Below are positions 60,945 through 64,000 of a DNA stretch of 64,000 bases, piece after piece. The stretch lies in contig NZ_JAKDKW010000001.1 of NCBI RefSeq assembly GCF_030453185.1, positions 1-64,000 of the forward strand, given 5' to 3'. The stretch is from Yaniella sp. (lineage in GTDB: Bacteria; Actinomycetota; Actinomycetes; Actinomycetales; Micrococcaceae). The first letter of the stretch is position 1; every line of letters begins with the position of its first letter. Below the pieces are notes generated by a model. That model did not search any database, was not told the origin of the DNA, and saw nothing but the letters and a program-made list of their open reading frames with translations. Both the position numbers and the translations under genes were made by a program.

Positions 60945-62525
60945 ATGGATCCTCTTGAGGTAGCCCGGTGGCAGTTTGGTATTACGACTGTTTACCATTT
61001 TTTGATGGTGCCGCTGACCATCGGCTTGGGCATTGTCTTAGTCGCTATGCAAACTGCTTGGCACAGGACCGGTAAAGAACAGTACCTACGGATGACCAAG
61101 TTCTGGGGCAAAATTTTCATGATTAACTTCATCATGGGGGTTGCCACGGGCTTGGTCCAGGAATTCCAGTTTGGGATGGCTTGGAGTGAATACTCGCGGT
61201 TCGTCGGTGACGTGTTCGGTGCCCCATTGGCCATGGAAGCCCTCATCGCATTCTTCCTGGAATCCGTTTTTATTGGAATCTGGGTTTTTGGTTGGGGACG
61301 AGTCCGTCCAAGAGTGCACCTGACGGTGTTGTGGCTGGCAGTGGCCGGTTCAGTCGTATCCGCATATTTCATCTTGGCCGCCAATGCCTTTATGCAGCAC
61401 CCGGTTGGTGTCGAGTACGTCGATGGCCGTGCCCAGATGGTTGATTTCTGGGCTGTCATGACGAACCCCACGCTCTTGGTTCATTTCCCCCACACGATCT
61501 TTGGCGCGCTTGCGGTTGCCGGATCGATGCTGCTTGGTATCGGCTGGTACCACCTCTGGAAGCGCCGCAAAGAAGGTATCGATACGGTGGATAAGCACGG
61601 TTATGTCGTGGTTGGATCTACCGGGTCAAAGGCTCGAGATGAGGTGGACTACAAGGGTTGGCGCTCATCGTTTCGCTGGGGCGGATGGATCGCCATCGTC
61701 GCGTTCTTAGGCACGGCGTTTACCGGCCACACACAGGCACAAATGATGATCCAGCAACAACCACTCAAGATGGCCGCAGCAGAGGCAGCCTGCCATGATG
61801 GCACCGGATTCTCGCTGCTGTCGGTGGCCAGCCGCGATGGCGAGGGCGCAACGACCTGTAACGACGTCGTGGGAGTCTTTGAAATTCCGGGGCTGTTGTC
61901 GTTCTTGGCGCATAATGATTTCACCACTCCGGTAGAAGGCGTCAACTCGCTGATCCCACAGTATGAGGAAGCTTTCGGTACGCATCTGCCTGACGACCCT
62001 CGTTATGGCGAGCGTGCTGGTTCTGAAATCGAATACCTCCCGATTATGGAAGTCACCTACTGGGGCTTCCGGCTGATGATTACCTTCGGTGGTATTGCAG
62101 CAGTAGCCGCAGCACTTGGACTATGGATCGGGCGCAAAGGCACGGTGCCCCATGATAAGACCCTGATGAATATGGCGTGGTTATCGATTCTGGCCCCGTT
62201 TGCTGCTAACTCAGCCGGATGGATCTTTACCGAGATGGGACGACAGCCCTTTACTGTTGCTCCAAACCCGGATCCAACTGGCGTTGATCAGGTCTGGCAG
62301 TACACTGCAGCGGCGGTATCGCCAGGAGTGACCGGTCAAGAGATAGTATTTTCCCTTGCCGCATTGACGCTGATCTACGCGTTGTTATTGGTAGTCGAAG
62401 TCGTGTTGTTGGTTCGATACACCAAAGGTGGGCACCCGGCGGGGATGCCTGAACTGTTGGCGGATGAGGACACCGATGATGACGACCATAAACCGTCTTC
62501 CGATGTGTTGTCCTTCGCATACTAA
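60945..62525 (+). CDS. cydA: Cytochrome bd ubiquinol/menaquinol oxidase subunit I
   Basis: ARWQFGITTVYHFLMVPLTIGL, GLVQEFQFGMAWSEYSRFVGDVFGAPLAMEAL. Confidence 0.98.
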   Translation: MDPLEVARWQFGITTVYHFLMVPLTIGLGIVLVAMQTAWHRTGKEQYLRMTKFWGKIFMINFIMGVATGLVQEFQFGMAWSEYSRFVGDVFGAPLAMEALIAFFLESVFIGIWVFGWGRVRPRVHLTVLWLAVAGSVVSAYFILAANAFMQHPVGVEYVDGRAQMVDFWAVMTNPTLLVHFPHTIFGALAVAGSMLLGIGWYHLWKRRKEGIDTVDKHGYVVVGSTGSKARDEVDYKGWRSSFRWGGWIAIVAFLGTAFTGHTQAQMMIQQQPLKMAAAEAACHDGTGFSLLSVASRDGEGATTCNDVVGVFEIPGLLSFLAHNDFTTPVEGVNSLIPQYEEAFGTHLPDDPRYGERAGSEIEYLPIMEVTYWGFRLMITFGGIAAVAAALGLWIGRKGTVPHDKTLMNMAWLSILAPFAANSAGWIFTEMGRQPFTVAPNPDPTGVDQVWQYTAAAVSPGVTGQEIVFSLAALTLIYALLLVVEVVLLVRYTKGGHPAGMPELLADEDTDDDDHKPSSDVLSFAY

Positions 62526-62563
62526 TGCGGGTCTCAACAGGAACAGAAAGGTAAAACACCATC

Positions 62564-63583
62564 ATGGAATTTCTTCCAACGTTGTGGTTCATCCTCATTG
62601 CTGTGCTGTGGATCGGATACTTGGTCCTCGACGGCTTCGATTTAGGCGTCGGCATGTTAATGAAGGTTTGGGCGAAAAACGAATCTCAGCGGCGTGTCTT
62701 GCTGAACTCCATTGGACCCGTTTGGGACGGCAACGAGGTGTGGCTCGTTACGGCAGCTGGCGCAACCTTTGCGGCCTTCCCACACTGGTATGCTTCGATG
62801 TTTGCTGGTTTGTATATTCCGCTCACCCTTGCCCTGCTGGCATTGATTTTGCGCGCGGTATCGATTGAATACCGGGGTAAATCGCACAGTCAAACCGCAC
62901 GCAACCTGTGGACTTGGGCCATGGCCGGCGGATCATTTGTCGCAGCTTTCACCATCGGCGCGATGCTGGCCCTGACCACAACAGGTCTACCACTCAACGA
63001 ATACGGTGACCGCGTGGGCGGGCCGTTTGCCTGGTTCAACGGTTGGGCTGTTTTGGGTGGCCTGGCAGTTGTCGGTATTTCACTTGCTCAGGGGTGGGCC
63101 TTCTTATCGCTGAAGACTCTGGGCGCACCACGGCTAGCGGGCAATCGCCAACTTCGACGCTACTTACCGTTGTATTTCTTACCAGCGGCCACCTGGGCGA
63201 TCCTGGTCGTAATGCGCTACCCGAAGGTGCCATCGTGGGGCATGCTCACTGTCGCAGCAGTTGGTCTGGTGTTGGCATGGGGCGCTTCGAGCCGACGAAA
63301 AGAAGGGTTAACCTTCACCGGCATGGTGGTGTTTATCGTTTTTGGGGTCGGAGCGATTTTTACTGCACTGTACCCAAACGTGCTGCCATCAACGATCAAC
63401 GAGGCATACAACCTCACCGTCACGACGGCGTCGTCCTCGGACTATACATTGACCGTCATGGCTATTGTCACGGCGATCTTCTTCCCGTTGGTTCTGGCGT
63501 ATAGCGTATGGAGCTACTGGGTGTTCCGCCAACGTCTCGGGGAACAGCACATACCTGAGTCCGTGGTGGTGACCCCGGTTTGA
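62564..63583 (+). CDS. cydB: Cytochrome bd oxidase subunit II
   Basis: LWFILIAVLWIGYLVLDGFDLGVGML, GPVWDGNEVWLVTAAGATFAAFP. Confidence 0.98.
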   Translation: MEFLPTLWFILIAVLWIGYLVLDGFDLGVGMLMKVWAKNESQRRVLLNSIGPVWDGNEVWLVTAAGATFAAFPHWYASMFAGLYIPLTLALLALILRAVSIEYRGKSHSQTARNLWTWAMAGGSFVAAFTIGAMLALTTTGLPLNEYGDRVGGPFAWFNGWAVLGGLAVVGISLAQGWAFLSLKTLGAPRLAGNRQLRRYLPLYFLPAATWAILVVMRYPKVPSWGMLTVAAVGLVLAWGASSRRKEGLTFTGMVVFIVFGVGAIFTALYPNVLPSTINEAYNLTVTTASSSDYTLTVMAIVTAIFFPLVLAYSVWSYWVFRQRLGEQHIPESVVVTPV

Positions 63584-64000
63584 TACCGGAACTCCCCGCT
63601 TCCAAAACTGGACGCCGAGCTCTCATCGGGCTCGGCGTCTTAGCCCTGTTCAAACTGGCCGGTTGGATTCTCATTGCGGTGTCCCTGTCACAGGGCATCT
63701 CACGGCTCGCGACGGCCTTGCCTGCCTCGGATGCAGCACAGCTACTGCAGTTGCTGTTCAACTCGCCGCGTACCGCCCCGGGTCTTATCGACTCACTGGT
63801 CGATTTCACCATGAGTAATGACTTTATGATGACGCTGGGGCTCGGGTTTGGCGGTGCGATCCTGCGGGGCCTTGCTGAGTGGGGGCAACAAGTCTTGGCG
63901 ACCAAAGCGGCACTTGGTGAGAAAGAGCATCTGCGACACCAACTGATCCGTCATCGACTCGCCGCAGCAGGGGCGCACACAGAGCGTGCCGGTGAAGATA
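63580..64000 (+). CDS. cydD: Thiol reductant ABC exporter subunit CydD (N-terminal part, truncated by window end)
   Basis: Open frame from TTG 63580 overlapping cydB stop; hydrophobic TM start, position after cydAB. Confidence 0.75.
   Translation, partial: MIPELPASKTGRRALIGLGVLALFKLAGWILIAVSLSQGISRLATALPASDAAQLLQLLFNSPRTAPGLIDSLVDFTMSNDFMMTLGLGFGGAILRGLAEWGQQVLATKAALGEKEHLRHQLIRHRLAAAGAHTERAGED

Overview
This 64 kb window is a chromosomal core region of an actinobacterium. Gene content and order suggest a Micrococcaceae-like organism with moderate GC; that placement is inference. Contents, left to right: a near-complete division/cell-wall (dcw) cluster (mraZ-rsmH-ftsL-like-ftsI-murE-murF-mraY-murD-ftsW-murG-murC-ftsQ-ftsZ-pgeF-like-sepF-yggT-divIVA) followed by lspA, an RluA-family gene and dnaE; nrdR with two upstream NrdR-box-like sites; map, panB, glnA2-glnE; a riboflavin operon (ribD-ribE-ribBA-ribH) under an FMN riboswitch; glnA1; a Ser/Thr kinase; a two-lipoyl-domain E2 and lpd; pepA; rpoD; parE; a long-chain olefin cluster (oleA, fused oleBC, oleD); a BlaR/BlaI-like pair with two identical-arm operator dyads next to cydAB(D). 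I saw no mobile elements, CRISPR arrays, rRNAs or tRNAs. No clearly undescribed multi-gene system is evident. The most interesting points are the BlaI-type operators between the regulator and cydAB, the OleBC fusion cluster, the NrdR boxes, a 23-bp palindrome upstream of rpoD, several strong or embedded terminator hairpins, near-identical lipoyl-domain repeats, and the apparent absence of lipBA from its usual neighbourhood. All functional calls are by eye; no searches were run.
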